This document shows, in pieces, positions 41,500 through 50,623 of a DNA stretch of 64,000 bases; positions within the stretch are counted from its first letter, which is position 1, and every line of letters starts with the position of its first letter. The notes beneath the pieces were generated by a model. The model was not told the DNA's origin. It did not search any database and saw only the letters and a list, made by a program, of their open reading frames with translations. Source of the DNA: Amycolatopsis roodepoortensis (GTDB lineage Bacteria > Actinomycetota > Actinomycetes > Mycobacteriales > Pseudonocardiaceae); assembly GCF_014873915.1 (NCBI RefSeq), contig NZ_JADBEJ010000005.1, positions 1,550,001 to 1,614,000 on the forward strand, read 5' to 3'. Position numbers and translations under genes: made by a program.

Positions 41500-42627
41500 T
41501 CAGGGCAGAGCGGGCAGGTGCACGGTCACCGAAAGACCGCCGCCCACAACGGGTTCCGCGGACACCGTGCCCCCGTGCGCCTGGACGGCGGCCCGCACGA
41601 TCGAAAGCCCCAGCCCGGCGCCGGTGCGGGCGGTCCTGGCGACGCCGGCGCGGCGGAACGGCTCGAACAGTTCGGGGACCGCGGCCGGATCCAGCAATCC
41701 GCCCGAAGACCGCACCCGCAGCACCGACCACTGTGGACCCGCCTGCGTGACGACGTCCAGCCAGCCACCGTCGACGTTGTGCCGCACGGCGTTCTCCAGC
41801 AGGTTTCCCGCGATGCGTTCCAGGAGCGCCGGATCACCGAACGTCGGCGCGCCCTGAGTCGCGAATTCGGCGCGGAGACCGCGTTTCTCCGCGTCCGGCC
41901 GCGCCGCGCGCCAAGCGGTCGCGACGATCACCGCGAGATCGACCGGTTCCCTGGCCACGAGGCCGGCGCCGTCGGTGCGCGCGAGCAGCAGCAGCGAACC
42001 GACCAGTCGCTCGGCCCGTTCGGTCGCGTCGCGGACCACACCCGCCATCCGGCGTAATTCGGCTTCGTCCGCGTGCTCGTCGGCGAGGGTGACGTCGAGT
42101 TCGGTGCGGATGACCGCGAGTGGCGTCCGCAGTTCGTGGCTGGCGTTCGCGACGAAATGCCGCTGCGCGTCGAACGCGGCCTGCAGCCGGTCGAGCATGT
42201 CGTCGAACGTCTCGGCCAGTTCGGCGAGTTCGTCCTTCGTGCGGACCTCGCCGATCCGCTCGCCCATCGATTCGATAGACAGACGCCGCGCGGTACCAGT
42301 GATCTCGCGCAGCGGTTGCAGGACCCGCGCGGTGAACGTCCACGCGAGGATCCCGGCGGCCAGCACGACGAAACAGAACGCGACCGCACCGAAGAGGAGT
42401 ACCCGGTTCCTGGCGTACACCCGCAGATGCTCGGTGACCGCGGATGCGTCGACGTCGACGCCGTCGACCCGCACCGTGGTGCCCGGCGGCAGCCGCGGGA
42501 CGGCGGAAACCGCGTCGCCGACCAGGTTCCAGGTCAGCCAGAGCAACAGGAGGCTGACCAGTGCCACCAGCCCGGTCGCGAGCAGCGTGACCCGCGCGCG
42601 CAGGCTGCGGGCACCGGACAGGTTCAC
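41500..42627 (-). CDS. Sensor histidine kinase (CutS-like)
   Basis: A 375-residue membrane histidine kinase. Two membrane helices (about 12-32 and 76-98) flank a short external loop (about 33-75), then a HAMP linker (TARVLQPLREITGTARRL), the dimerisation domain with phospho-acceptor H164 in NASHELRTPLAVIR, and the ATP domain with the N box NLLENAVRHN and a G box TGAGLGLSIVRAA. The stimulus cannot be inferred from such a small loop. It pairs with the adjacent OmpR-type regulator, whose stop overlaps its start by four bases. The order regulator-kinase and the regulator sequence resemble CutRS of Streptomyces. The GTG start at 42627 is set by that overlap. Confidence 0.9.
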   Translation of the reverse strand: MNLSGARSLRARVTLLATGLVALVSLLLLWLTWNLVGDAVSAVPRLPPGTTVRVDGVDVDASAVTEHLRVYARNRVLLFGAVAFCFVVLAAGILAWTFTARVLQPLREITGTARRLSIESMGERIGEVRTKDELAELAETFDDMLDRLQAAFDAQRHFVANASHELRTPLAVIRTELDVTLADEHADEAELRRMAGVVRDATERAERLVGSLLLLARTDGAGLVAREPVDLAVIVATAWRAARPDAEKRGLRAEFATQGAPTFGDPALLERIAGNLLENAVRHNVDGGWLDVVTQAGPQWSVLRVRSSGGLLDPAAVPELFEPFRRAGVARTARTGAGLGLSIVRAAVQAHGGTVSAEPVVGGGLSVTVHLPALP

Positions 42628-43301
42628 CCGCGTGCGGTCCCCTGCTCCGGCACCCGGTAGCCGGAGCCGACGACGGTCTCGATGATGCCCGGCTCACCGA
42701 GCTTCTTGCGCAGCGTCATCACGGTGACCCGGACGGTGGTGGTGAACGGGTCGGCGTTCTCGTCCCACACGCGTTCGAGCAGTTCTTCACTGCTGACCAC
42801 CGAACCGGCGGCCGACAGCAGCACCTCGAGCACGCCGAACTCCTTGCGGGTCAGCTCGACCGGGCCGCTCGCACGGCGGACGGTCCGCCTCGCCGGGTCC
42901 AGTTCGACGTCACCCGAAGTCAGCAGCGGCGGCGCGGCCGGGGTCGCGCGGCGGCCGAGCGCCCGCACACGCGCGACGAGCTCGGGGAAGGCGAACGGTT
43001 TGGCGAGATAGTCGTCGGCGCCGAGGGAAAGCCCGTCGACGCGGTCCGAAACGGAACTGCTCGCGGTGAGCATCAGGACGCGCGTCAGCTCGCCGGACGC
43101 GACGATCTCGCGGCACAGGTCGTCGCCGGACATCCCGGGCAGGTCGCGGTCGAGGAGCACGACGTCGTACCGGGTGACGGCGGCCTTCTCGTGCCCGTCG
43201 TCACCGGTGAGCGCGATGTCCACCGCCATGCCCTCGCGCCGCAGGCCGCGTGCGATCGCGTCGGCGAGGGGTTCTTCGTCTTCGACTACCAGAATTCGCA
43301 C
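42624..43301 (-). CDS. OmpR-type response regulator (CutR-like)
   Basis: A 225-residue two-component regulator. The receiver has ILVVEDEEPLADAIARGLR at the N-terminus, phospho-acceptor D51 in VVLLDRDLPGMSG and the lysine in DDYLAKPFAFPEL. The winged-helix domain includes WDENADPFTTTVRVTVMTLR and VGSGYRV. The string DRDLPG...GDDLCREIV and DENADPF matches the CutR type, known to control cell-envelope or redox genes in Streptomyces, so a similar role is inferred. The GTG start at 43301 is chosen because the protein then begins at the first beta strand of the receiver. A 227-bp non-coding region upstream is its promoter. Confidence 0.92.
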   Translation of the reverse strand: MRILVVEDEEPLADAIARGLRREGMAVDIALTGDDGHEKAAVTRYDVVLLDRDLPGMSGDDLCREIVASGELTRVLMLTASSSVSDRVDGLSLGADDYLAKPFAFPELVARVRALGRRATPAAPPLLTSGDVELDPARRTVRRASGPVELTRKEFGVLEVLLSAAGSVVSSEELLERVWDENADPFTTTVRVTVMTLRKKLGEPGIIETVVGSGYRVPEQGTARG

Positions 43302-43528
43302 GACCCTACGTTGCCACACATTCCTGAGAGTGACCTTATCGGTCTGTCGCGCGCTGACGGAAACCTTCCGCAGGGCGCGGACCACAGTGGACGTCTCGTA
43401 CAGGCAGCGGCGCCCTGCAAAATGTTTCCGTGGGCCTTCGGCCCGAAAGAGGGCGCGCGACGGTGAAGTCTCCGTCGGGCGCGGGCGCCCTTGGGGAGAC
43501 CCTGCACTCGCTTCGCCAGAGCCTCCGT

Positions 43529-45010
43529 TCACGCCCAGCGCAGGGCGAACCACAGCCGCATCCGGATCTCCGGATCCGCCAGGTCCACCCCCAGCGCCCG
43601 TTCGATCTGCCCGATCCGGTGCCGGACGCTGTTGCGGTGCACGCCGAGTTCGGCGGCCGTCCGGTCCCAGCCGCCGTGGTGCGCGAGCCAGGTGCGCAGC
43701 GTCCCGACCAGTTCGCGGTCACCCTTCCGGTCGAGTTCGCGCAGTGGCGCCAGCGCCTGGGCGGCGAACCCGGCGGCGGCGCCCGGATCGATCAGCGCGT
43801 CCAGCCCAGCGGTGCCTTCCGCCACGATAGGCCGTTCCAGCGCGGCGGCCCGCGTCAGCAGCAGCTCGATCTCGCCCGCCGCTTCGGGAAGCCGTGCGGG
43901 CGGGACGGGCGAACCCACGACCGCGAGCCAGCCGTCGGCGCGGAGCCGGTCGAGGTCGCCGATCTCCGGCGCCTCGCGGACGATCGCGGTGAACCGCGGG
44001 CCCGGCCGCAGCCGCACGAGCGGGGTGTCGAGCCGGGCGCGCAGCCAGTCGTAGCGGGCGGCGACCTCGTTCGGCCCCCGGCGGTACGCGATTCCCGCGA
44101 CCACACGGCGTTCGTCCCCGCCGATCACACCGGTCTCCCCCAGTAGCAATGCCGTGGCGGTGGCGCCCAGTCCGGCCGCGTCCGAACCCGCGCGGCCCGC
44201 CAGCCCGAGCAGCGCCGCCCCGACCGACAGGATCGAGCGGTCCGCGCCGTCGAACCGGGCGACGCGGCCGACCACGACCAGATGCGACGCCGTCGCCTGC
44301 GGGTACACCGGCTGCGCGACGACATGGGTGCCGTCAGCCAGTTCCGTGGTCGCGCTGCGGATCCCCCGGCCCGTCCGGAGCGTGGCGAGGAGCTCGCGGA
44401 CTTCCGCGGGCAGCGGCGACGGCGCCCCGTGGTCCGCGGCGAGGACGTCGTCGACGCCGACCAGCGCCACCCAGGCCCCGAGCCGCCCGGCCAGCGCGCC
44501 TGCCAGTTCGCCGAGCCCTTCACCGGCCGCCCTGGTCAGCGCCTCGCGCGCGATCGCGATACGCCGCTGCTCCCGCTGCCCCGCCTCGGCGAGGGCGACC
44601 GACACCGCGCGGCTGATCGCCAGGAACGGCGTCCGCGGCTGGACGACCAGCAGCGGCAGCCCGTGCCGGGCGCACGCCGCCCGCAAGGGTGGCGGCAGCG
44701 TCTCGTAGGCCCCCGGCGTGAGCCCGAACCCCAGCGCGGAGATCCCGCTTTCGGCCAGCCGCCGGACGTAGCGGTCGATCTCGGCAGGCTCGACCGGCAA
44801 GTTCACCCCCGCGGTGAGCAGCAGCTCCGCCCCGAGGAGGTACGGCGCGGGATCCAGCAGCTCGCTGACGTGGGCCCAGCGCACCGGGGCGTCGAGCGCG
44901 CCCGGCCGCAGGGTCTCCACGACCGGGTCGAGTGCCAGTTCCGGGTTGCCGACCACGGCCCGTAACGGGACATTCACATCCGCGTCGAACGGATCGTGGC
45001 TTTGGGTCAT
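43529..45010 (-). CDS. PucR-family transcriptional regulator
   Basis: A 493-residue regulator with the PucR N-terminal sensor domain (about 15-140, with ALDAPVRWAHVSELLDPAPY and YVRRLAESGISALGFGL) and the C-terminal PucR helix-turn-helix (TAAELGVHRNSVRHRIGQI). Unlike the pruC-like protein at 3513, it has the full sensor domain. It is divergent from the symporter-ureohydrolase-decarboxylase-dehydrogenase-permease operon, so it probably controls that operon in response to an arginine-derived or purine-like effector (inference). The ATG at 45010 (MTQSHDPF) is preceded by GAGGATGAA. Upstream frames extend to 45046 but add nothing conserved. Confidence 0.9.
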   Translation of the reverse strand: MTQSHDPFDADVNVPLRAVVGNPELALDPVVETLRPGALDAPVRWAHVSELLDPAPYLLGAELLLTAGVNLPVEPAEIDRYVRRLAESGISALGFGLTPGAYETLPPPLRAACARHGLPLLVVQPRTPFLAISRAVSVALAEAGQREQRRIAIAREALTRAAGEGLGELAGALAGRLGAWVALVGVDDVLAADHGAPSPLPAEVRELLATLRTGRGIRSATTELADGTHVVAQPVYPQATASHLVVVGRVARFDGADRSILSVGAALLGLAGRAGSDAAGLGATATALLLGETGVIGGDERRVVAGIAYRRGPNEVAARYDWLRARLDTPLVRLRPGPRFTAIVREAPEIGDLDRLRADGWLAVVGSPVPPARLPEAAGEIELLLTRAAALERPIVAEGTAGLDALIDPGAAAGFAAQALAPLRELDRKGDRELVGTLRTWLAHHGGWDRTAAELGVHRNSVRHRIGQIERALGVDLADPEIRMRLWFALRWA

Positions 45011-45120
45011 TTCATCCTCACTCACGCCAGAGTTCGGATGGATCATCCCATGTCGTTCAAGCCGCGAACGAACCTACGGTGACCCGAACGAAGCGAACAG
45101 CCCAAGTCAAGGAGGACACC

Positions 45121-46572
45121 GTGGCCGGTGACTACGCGGTGATCGCGCTCTACATAGCGGGCATGATCGGGGTCGGCTGGTTCGGGCTGAGGCTCGCCAA
45201 GACCAAATCCGACTACCTCGTCGCGGGCCGCCGCCTCGGCTGGTTCATGTACTCGGGCACGATGTCCGCGGTCGTCCTCGGCGGCGCGTCGACGGTCGGC
45301 GGGGTGAAGCTCGGCTACACCTACGGCATCTCCGGCGCCTGGCTCGTGATCGCGATCGGCGTCGGCATCCTGGTCCTCCACACGCTGTTCGCGCGGCGGT
45401 TGGTGAAACTGCGGGTCTACACCGTCGGCGAGATGCTCGACCTGCGCTACGGCGGTTCCACCAGCACCATCTCCGGCGTGGTCATGTGGGGCTACACGCT
45501 GATGCTGACCGTCACCTCGACGCTGGCGTTCGCCACCATCTTCAAGGTCCTGTTCAACGTCCCGAGCTGGGCGGGCATCGCCATCGGCGGCTCGATCGTG
45601 GTGCTCTACTCGGTGCTCGGCGGCATGTGGTCGATCACGCTGACCGACATCGTCCAGTTCGTCATCAAGACCATCGGCATCCTGCTGATCCTGCTGCCGG
45701 TCTCGATCGTGTCGGCAGGCGGTTTCGACGGGATGGCCGCGCGGCTGGACGAGAGCTACTTCGAACTGACCGCCATCGGCGGCGACACGATCTTCACCTA
45801 CTTCCTCATCTACAGCTTCGGCCTCTTGATCGGCCAGGACATCTGGCAGCGCGTGTTCACCGCGCGGACGCCCGGCATCGCGACCGGCGGCGGCGTCATC
45901 TCCGGCGTCTACTGCCTGGTCTACGGTCTCGCCGGCGCGCTGATCGGCACCGCGGCCAAGACGCTGTACCCGAACCTCGCCAGCGCGCAGGACGCGTTCG
46001 CGACCATCGTCGAGCAGCAGCTCCCCGCCGGGATCCGCGGGCTGGTGCTCGCGGCGGCGCTCTCGGCGATGATGTCGACCGCGAGCGGCGCGCTCATCGC
46101 GTGCTCGACGGTCAGCACCTCGGACCTGCTTTCCAAGCTGGGCCTGAAGAAGGCCGTCAACGAGGTCACGAGGAACCGGGTCACCACGCTGGTACTCGGC
46201 ATCGCGGCGATCGGTATCGCGATGGTGGTGGACGACGTCGTCAACGCGCTGACCATCGCCTACGACATCCTCGTCGGCGGCCTCCTGGTCGCGATCATCG
46301 GCGGGCTGGCCTGGAAACGCGGCACCCGCCAGGGCGCGCTCGCGTCGATGGTCGTCGGCACCGTCGTGGTCATCACGTTCATGTTCGTCGACGGCGTCGA
46401 GGCCAACAGCCCGATCTACTGGGGCCTCGGGTCCAGCCTCTCGGTGTACCTGCTGGTCAGCTTCCTCACCCCGCGGACCTCGGACGAGATCCTCACCGTG
46501 TGGACCCGCCGCCTGAACGGCAGCGCGGCCGACGAAGAAGAAGAGGCGAAACTCGCCGCTTCGCAGTCCTGA
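45121..46572 (+). CDS. Sodium:solute symporter family transporter
   Basis: A 483-residue integral membrane transporter of the SSS family with about 13 hydrophobic helices. The sequence carries family features in GWFGLRLAKTKSDYLVAGRR and the GGMWSITLTDIVQF region, with an Asp/Glu-rich tail (ADEEEEAKLA). Members import proline, pantothenate, sialic acid, urea or other solutes with Na+. Its position as the first gene of the arginine-derivative operon suggests 2-ketoarginine, guanidinobutyrate or a similar compound, but this is inference. The GTG at 45121 follows a strong AAGGAGG site. It is 21 bp before the ureohydrolase gene. Confidence 0.9.
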   Translation: MAGDYAVIALYIAGMIGVGWFGLRLAKTKSDYLVAGRRLGWFMYSGTMSAVVLGGASTVGGVKLGYTYGISGAWLVIAIGVGILVLHTLFARRLVKLRVYTVGEMLDLRYGGSTSTISGVVMWGYTLMLTVTSTLAFATIFKVLFNVPSWAGIAIGGSIVVLYSVLGGMWSITLTDIVQFVIKTIGILLILLPVSIVSAGGFDGMAARLDESYFELTAIGGDTIFTYFLIYSFGLLIGQDIWQRVFTARTPGIATGGGVISGVYCLVYGLAGALIGTAAKTLYPNLASAQDAFATIVEQQLPAGIRGLVLAAALSAMMSTASGALIACSTVSTSDLLSKLGLKKAVNEVTRNRVTTLVLGIAAIGIAMVVDDVVNALTIAYDILVGGLLVAIIGGLAWKRGTRQGALASMVVGTVVVITFMFVDGVEANSPIYWGLGSSLSVYLLVSFLTPRTSDEILTVWTRRLNGSAADEEEEAKLAASQS

Positions 46573-46593
46573 CAACCATTCGAAGGAGACACA

Positions 46594-47547
46594 GTGCCTG
46601 AGCAGACCCCGATCGGACCCGTCGACTCTTCGACGGTGCCCCGGTTCGCCGGTTTCGCGACCTTCGCGAGGCTGCCGCGGATCGATCAGGTCGAGCATGC
46701 CGACGTCGCCGTCGTCGGGGTGCCGTTCGACGCCGGGGTGTCCTACCGCCCCGGCGCGCGGTTCGGCCCGGCGGCGCTGCGTGAGGCCAGCCGCCTCCTT
46801 CGCCCGTACCACCCGGAACTCGACGTTTCCCCGTTCGCCGAAACGCAGGTGGTCGACGCCGGTGACATCGCGCTCAACCCGTTCAACATCGGCGAGGCGA
46901 TCGAAACGCTGCAGAGCGAGGCCGAGGCGCTGACCGCGAACGGGACGCGCCTGGTGACCGTCGGCGGCGACCACACGATCGCGCTGCCGCTGCTGCGGGC
47001 GGCGGCGAAGAAGCACGGACCGGTGGCGCTGCTGCACTTCGACGCGCACCTCGACACCTGGGACACCTACTTCGGCGAGCCGTACACCCACGGCACCCCG
47101 TTCCGGCGGGCGTCCGAGGAAGGCCTCCTCGACACCGAAGCGCTGTCCCACGTCGGCACGCGCGGCCCGCTGTACGGCAAGCGGGATCTGGAAGAGGACC
47201 GCCGCCTCGGATTCGGCATCGTCACCTCCGGCGACGTCATGCGCCGCGGGGTCGCCGAGACCGTCGACGCGCTGCGCCAGCGCATCGGTGGCCGCCCGCT
47301 CTACATCTCGGTCGACATCGACGTGCTCGACCCCGCGCACGCGCCGGGCACCGGGACCCCGGAAGCGGGCGGAATGACCAGCCGCGAACTGCTGGAGATC
47401 CTGCGCGGACTACGGGACTGCAACCTCGTCGGAGCCGATGTGGTGGAGCTGGCCCCGGCTTACGATCATGCCGAGATCACCGCCATCGCGGCTTCCCATG
47501 TCGCCTACGACCTGGTGAGCCTGCTCAGTTTGGGGAAGGGCGCATGA
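46594..47547 (+). CDS. gbuA: Guanidinobutyrase/agmatinase-type ureohydrolase
   Basis: A 317-residue Mn-dependent ureohydrolase. The metal ligands are H127 (GGDHT), D150/H152/D154 (HFDAHLDTWD) and D241/D243 (SVDIDVLDP). Arginases, agmatinases and guanidinobutyrases share this fold, and sequence inspection cannot fully separate them. The neighbours (TPP decarboxylase, aldehyde dehydrogenase) favour 4-guanidinobutyrate hydrolysis to GABA and urea, as in the arginine transaminase pathway of Pseudomonas. Agmatinase is the alternative. The GTG start has GAAGGAG eight bases upstream. The stop overlaps the decarboxylase start (ATGA). Confidence 0.82.
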   Translation: MPEQTPIGPVDSSTVPRFAGFATFARLPRIDQVEHADVAVVGVPFDAGVSYRPGARFGPAALREASRLLRPYHPELDVSPFAETQVVDAGDIALNPFNIGEAIETLQSEAEALTANGTRLVTVGGDHTIALPLLRAAAKKHGPVALLHFDAHLDTWDTYFGEPYTHGTPFRRASEEGLLDTEALSHVGTRGPLYGKRDLEEDRRLGFGIVTSGDVMRRGVAETVDALRQRIGGRPLYISVDIDVLDPAHAPGTGTPEAGGMTSRELLEILRGLRDCNLVGADVVELAPAYDHAEITAIAASHVAYDLVSLLSLGKGA

Positions 47548-49199
47548 CCAGCACTGAACGGATCGGCGGCGACGTAGTCGTCGAAACCCTCCACGCGCTC
47601 GGTGCGGACACCGTCTTCGGCCTGCCGGGCCAGCACGCGCTCGGCCTGTTCGAAGCGCTGCGGCGCACGGACGACCTGCGCGTCGTCAGCTCGCGGGTGG
47701 AGAACAACCTGGCGTTCGCGGCCGACGGGCACGCCCGCGCCCGGCTCGCGGCCGATCCCGAGGGCCCGGTCCCGGTGACGCCGATGATCGTGTCGACCGG
47801 CCCCGGCGCGTTGCTGACTTTGGCTTCCTTGCAGGAATCCCGGGCGGCGTCGGTGCCGGTACTCGGGATCTCCAGCCAGATCCCGGTCGCCGGGCTCGGC
47901 GGTGGACGGCACGGGTACCTGCACGAACTGCCCGACCAGCAGGCCAGTTTCCGCGATGTGGTGAAGTCGGTGCACGTGGTGCGCACCGTCGGCCAGATCC
48001 CGACGGCGTTGCGCGAGGCCTGGGAGTCGGCGGCGACCGCGCCGTACGGCCCGGTGTGGGTCGAGATCCCGCAGGACATCCTGCTCGCGCCGACGGACCT
48101 GCCGCGGATCACCTCCGTGACCGCACGGCCCGCGCCGCTCGAACCGTTGCCGGAGCTCGTCGCCGAAGCCGCGAATCTCCTTGGCGCGGCGAAGAATCCG
48201 GTGATCCTCGCCGGTGGCGGCGCGCTGCGCTCCGGCGCGCAGGCGGAGCTGAAGGCGCTCGCGGAGGCGTTGCGCGCGCCGGTGCTGTCGACCTTCGGCG
48301 GCAAGGGCGTGTTCGGCTGGGACCACGAGCTGTCCGGGCGGTCGTGGCTCGAAGACTGGCACAGCACCGAGTTCCTGTCGGCCGCGGACGTGCTGCTGGT
48401 GCTGGGTTCCGGGCTCGGCGAACTGTCCAGCAACTATCGCGAATTCGCCCCGCGCGGCCGGCTGATCCAGATCGAGGCCGATCTCGGGAAGCTGGAGTCG
48501 AACTACCCGGCCCTGGGGATACACGCCGACGTCCGCCTTGCCCTGCAAGGACTTCTGGAGCAGATTCCGTTCCGTCAGAGCGACGGCGTCGCCGAGAAGG
48601 CGGTCGCGGATCTGCTGGCCAAGGTGCGCGAACGCCTCGACGGCCAGGATCTCGCGGCCGAGCGCAAGCTGATCGACGACATCCGCGCGGCGATCCCCGA
48701 AGGCACCCAGACGTTCTGGGACATGACGATCGCGGCCTATTGGGCCTGGTCGGCGTGGAACCCCGAGGGCGCGCCGATCCACACCGCACAGGGCGCGGGC
48801 GGCCTCGGTTACGGCCTGCCCGGCGCGCTCGGCGGCGCGGCGGCGACCGGCGGCCCGACGCTGGCGGTGTCCGGTGACGGCGGCGCGATGTACGGCGTCG
48901 CGGAGCTGGCCACGGCGGTCCAGCACGGGCTGGACGTCACGTGGCTCGTCATCGACGACGGCGGCTACGGCATCCTGCGCGAGTACCTGACCGGCGCGTT
49001 CGGCCAGTCCACGGCCACCGAACTCGCCCGCCCCGATTTCGCCGCGCTGGCCCAGTCCTTCGGCGTCCCGGCCACGGTGTCCTCTTTGGACACCGTCGGG
49101 AAGGACCTCGCCGAAGCCCTCGGCACCCCCGGTCCGTCGCTGGTCGTCCTCCCCGCCCTGCTGAAGATGTTCGAGCCGACCCACCTGGAGAAGAAATGA
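47544..49199 (+). CDS. aruI: TPP-dependent decarboxylase, probable 2-ketoarginine decarboxylase
   Basis: A 551-residue thiamine-diphosphate enzyme of the acetolactate synthase-like superfamily. The cofactor-activating glutamate is E53 in RVENNLAFAADG. The ThDP/Mg motif is SGDGGAMYG (about 445-453), followed by DDGGYGILREY. The middle FAD/nucleotide-type domain lies at about 190-330. No regulatory subunit gene is adjacent, so it is not a classical acetolactate synthase. Its place between a guanidinobutyrase-like gene and an aldehyde dehydrogenase matches AruI, which decarboxylates 2-ketoarginine to 4-guanidinobutyraldehyde. This substrate is inferred from context. Stop and start overlap with both neighbours, so the three enzymes are coupled. 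Confidence 0.78.
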   Translation: MTSTERIGGDVVVETLHALGADTVFGLPGQHALGLFEALRRTDDLRVVSSRVENNLAFAADGHARARLAADPEGPVPVTPMIVSTGPGALLTLASLQESRAASVPVLGISSQIPVAGLGGGRHGYLHELPDQQASFRDVVKSVHVVRTVGQIPTALREAWESAATAPYGPVWVEIPQDILLAPTDLPRITSVTARPAPLEPLPELVAEAANLLGAAKNPVILAGGGALRSGAQAELKALAEALRAPVLSTFGGKGVFGWDHELSGRSWLEDWHSTEFLSAADVLLVLGSGLGELSSNYREFAPRGRLIQIEADLGKLESNYPALGIHADVRLALQGLLEQIPFRQSDGVAEKAVADLLAKVRERLDGQDLAAERKLIDDIRAAIPEGTQTFWDMTIAAYWAWSAWNPEGAPIHTAQGAGGLGYGLPGALGGAAATGGPTLAVSGDGGAMYGVAELATAVQHGLDVTWLVIDDGGYGILREYLTGAFGQSTATELARPDFAALAQSFGVPATVSSLDTVGKDLAEALGTPGPSLVVLPALLKMFEPTHLEKK

Positions 49200-50602
49200 C
49201 TCAGGTCCTGAATTTCGTCGACGGCGCCGAGGTACCGGCGGCGGGCTCGCGGACACTCGACCTGGTGGATCCCGCCACCGGTGAGGTCTTCGGCACGAGC
49301 GTCCTGTCCGAACAGTCCGATGTGGACGCCGCGCTGGCGGCCGCCGAGCGGGCGTTCAAGGTGTGGCGCAAGAGCACTCCCGCCCAGCGCCAGCTCGCAC
49401 TGCTGAAGATCGCCGACGCGGTGGAATCGCGCGCGGAGGAGTTCGCCGAGCTCGAAATCCGCGAGACCGGCAAGATCCGCGCCGTCGTGCTGGACGAGGA
49501 GATCCCGGAGTGCGTCAGCGCGCTGCGGTTCTTCGCCGGTGCGGCACGGCAGCTCGAAGGCACCGCGTCCGGGGAGTACCTGCCGGGGCACACGTCCGCG
49601 ATCCGCCGCGAGCCGGTCGGCGTCTGCGCGCAGATCGCGCCGTGGAACTACCCGCTGATGATGGGTGTCTGGAAGATCGCCCCCGCGCTGGCCGCGGGCA
49701 ACACCGTCGTGCTGAAGCCCGCGGAGACCACGCCGTCGACGGCCGTGCTGCTGGCGAAGGTGGCGGCGGAGTTCCTGCCGCAGGGCGCGTTCAACGTGTT
49801 GTGCGGCGACCGCGACACCGGCCGAGCGCTGGTGAAGCACCCGATCACCGAGCTGGTGTCGATCACCGGCTCGACCCGCGCCGGGATCGACGTCGCCACC
49901 GTCGCGGCGGCCGACCTCAAGCGCACGCACCTCGAACTCGGCGGCAACGCGCCGCTGCTGGTCTTCGGCGACGTGAACCTCGCCGAAGCGGCCGAGGGCA
50001 TCGTCGGGGCGGCGTTCTACAACGCCGGGCAGGATTGCACCGCGGGCAGCCGCGTGCTGGTGGACGCGGCGATCCACGACGAGTTCGTCGCGGAGCTGAC
50101 CAAGGCCGCCGCCGCGCAGAAGCCCGGCACGGACTTCGGCCCGCTCAACAGCGAAGCGCAGTTCGGCCGGGTCCGCGGGCTCGTCGAGCGCCTGCCCTCG
50201 CACGCCCGCGTGGAGACCGGCGGCGTGCCCGCCGGTGACCGCGGTTTCTTCTTCTCCCCCACCGTGATCTCGGGCCTGAAGCAGGACGACGAGATCGTGC
50301 AGGAGGAGATCTTCGGCCCGGTGATCACCGTCCAGTCCTTTACGGACGAGGACGAGGCGGTGCGCCTGGCCAACGGCGTCCCGTACGGGCTCGCGTCGTC
50401 GATCTGGACCAACGACCTGTCACGCGCGACCCGCGTTTCGGGCGAACTCGACTTCGGCTGCGTCTGGGTCAACACCCACGGGCCGCTGGTCTCGGAAATG
50501 CCCCATGGCGGCTTCGGGCACTCGGGCCACGGGAAGGACCTCTCGTCCTACTCCTTCGCCGAGTACACCCGCGTGAAGCACGTCATGACCCGCTTCGCCT
50601 GA
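49196..50602 (+). CDS. kauB: Aldehyde dehydrogenase (4-guanidinobutyraldehyde/4-aminobutyraldehyde type)
   Basis: A 468-residue NAD(P)-dependent aldehyde dehydrogenase. The catalytic cysteine is C281 in NAGQDCTAGSR and the general base is in LELGGNAPL. The sequence NAGQDCTAGSR and the ending FGHSGHGKDLSSYSF are typical of the gamma-aminobutyraldehyde dehydrogenase (YdcW/KauB-like) group. It would oxidise the aldehyde made by the upstream decarboxylase to 4-guanidinobutyrate. The start overlaps the decarboxylase stop by 4 bp. Together with the previous two genes it would take 2-ketoarginine to GABA plus urea. The initiating arginine transaminase (AruH) is missing from the locus. Confidence 0.82.
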   Translation: MTQVLNFVDGAEVPAAGSRTLDLVDPATGEVFGTSVLSEQSDVDAALAAAERAFKVWRKSTPAQRQLALLKIADAVESRAEEFAELEIRETGKIRAVVLDEEIPECVSALRFFAGAARQLEGTASGEYLPGHTSAIRREPVGVCAQIAPWNYPLMMGVWKIAPALAAGNTVVLKPAETTPSTAVLLAKVAAEFLPQGAFNVLCGDRDTGRALVKHPITELVSITGSTRAGIDVATVAAADLKRTHLELGGNAPLLVFGDVNLAEAAEGIVGAAFYNAGQDCTAGSRVLVDAAIHDEFVAELTKAAAAQKPGTDFGPLNSEAQFGRVRGLVERLPSHARVETGGVPAGDRGFFFSPTVISGLKQDDEIVQEEIFGPVITVQSFTDEDEAVRLANGVPYGLASSIWTNDLSRATRVSGELDFGCVWVNTHGPLVSEMPHGGFGHSGHGKDLSSYSFAEYTRVKHVMTRFA

Positions 50603-50623
50603 AGCTCTTAGCCGGAGGTCCCC

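Noticed and set aside
43302..43528. A small gene in the gap upstream of the CutR-like regulator
   Set aside because: Only short frames without good start sites. The stretch reads as promoter region.
45043..47340. A long minus-strand frame opposite the symporter and ureohydrolase genes
   Set aside because: Repetitive Arg/Gly/Asp composition and full overlap with two well-supported genes.
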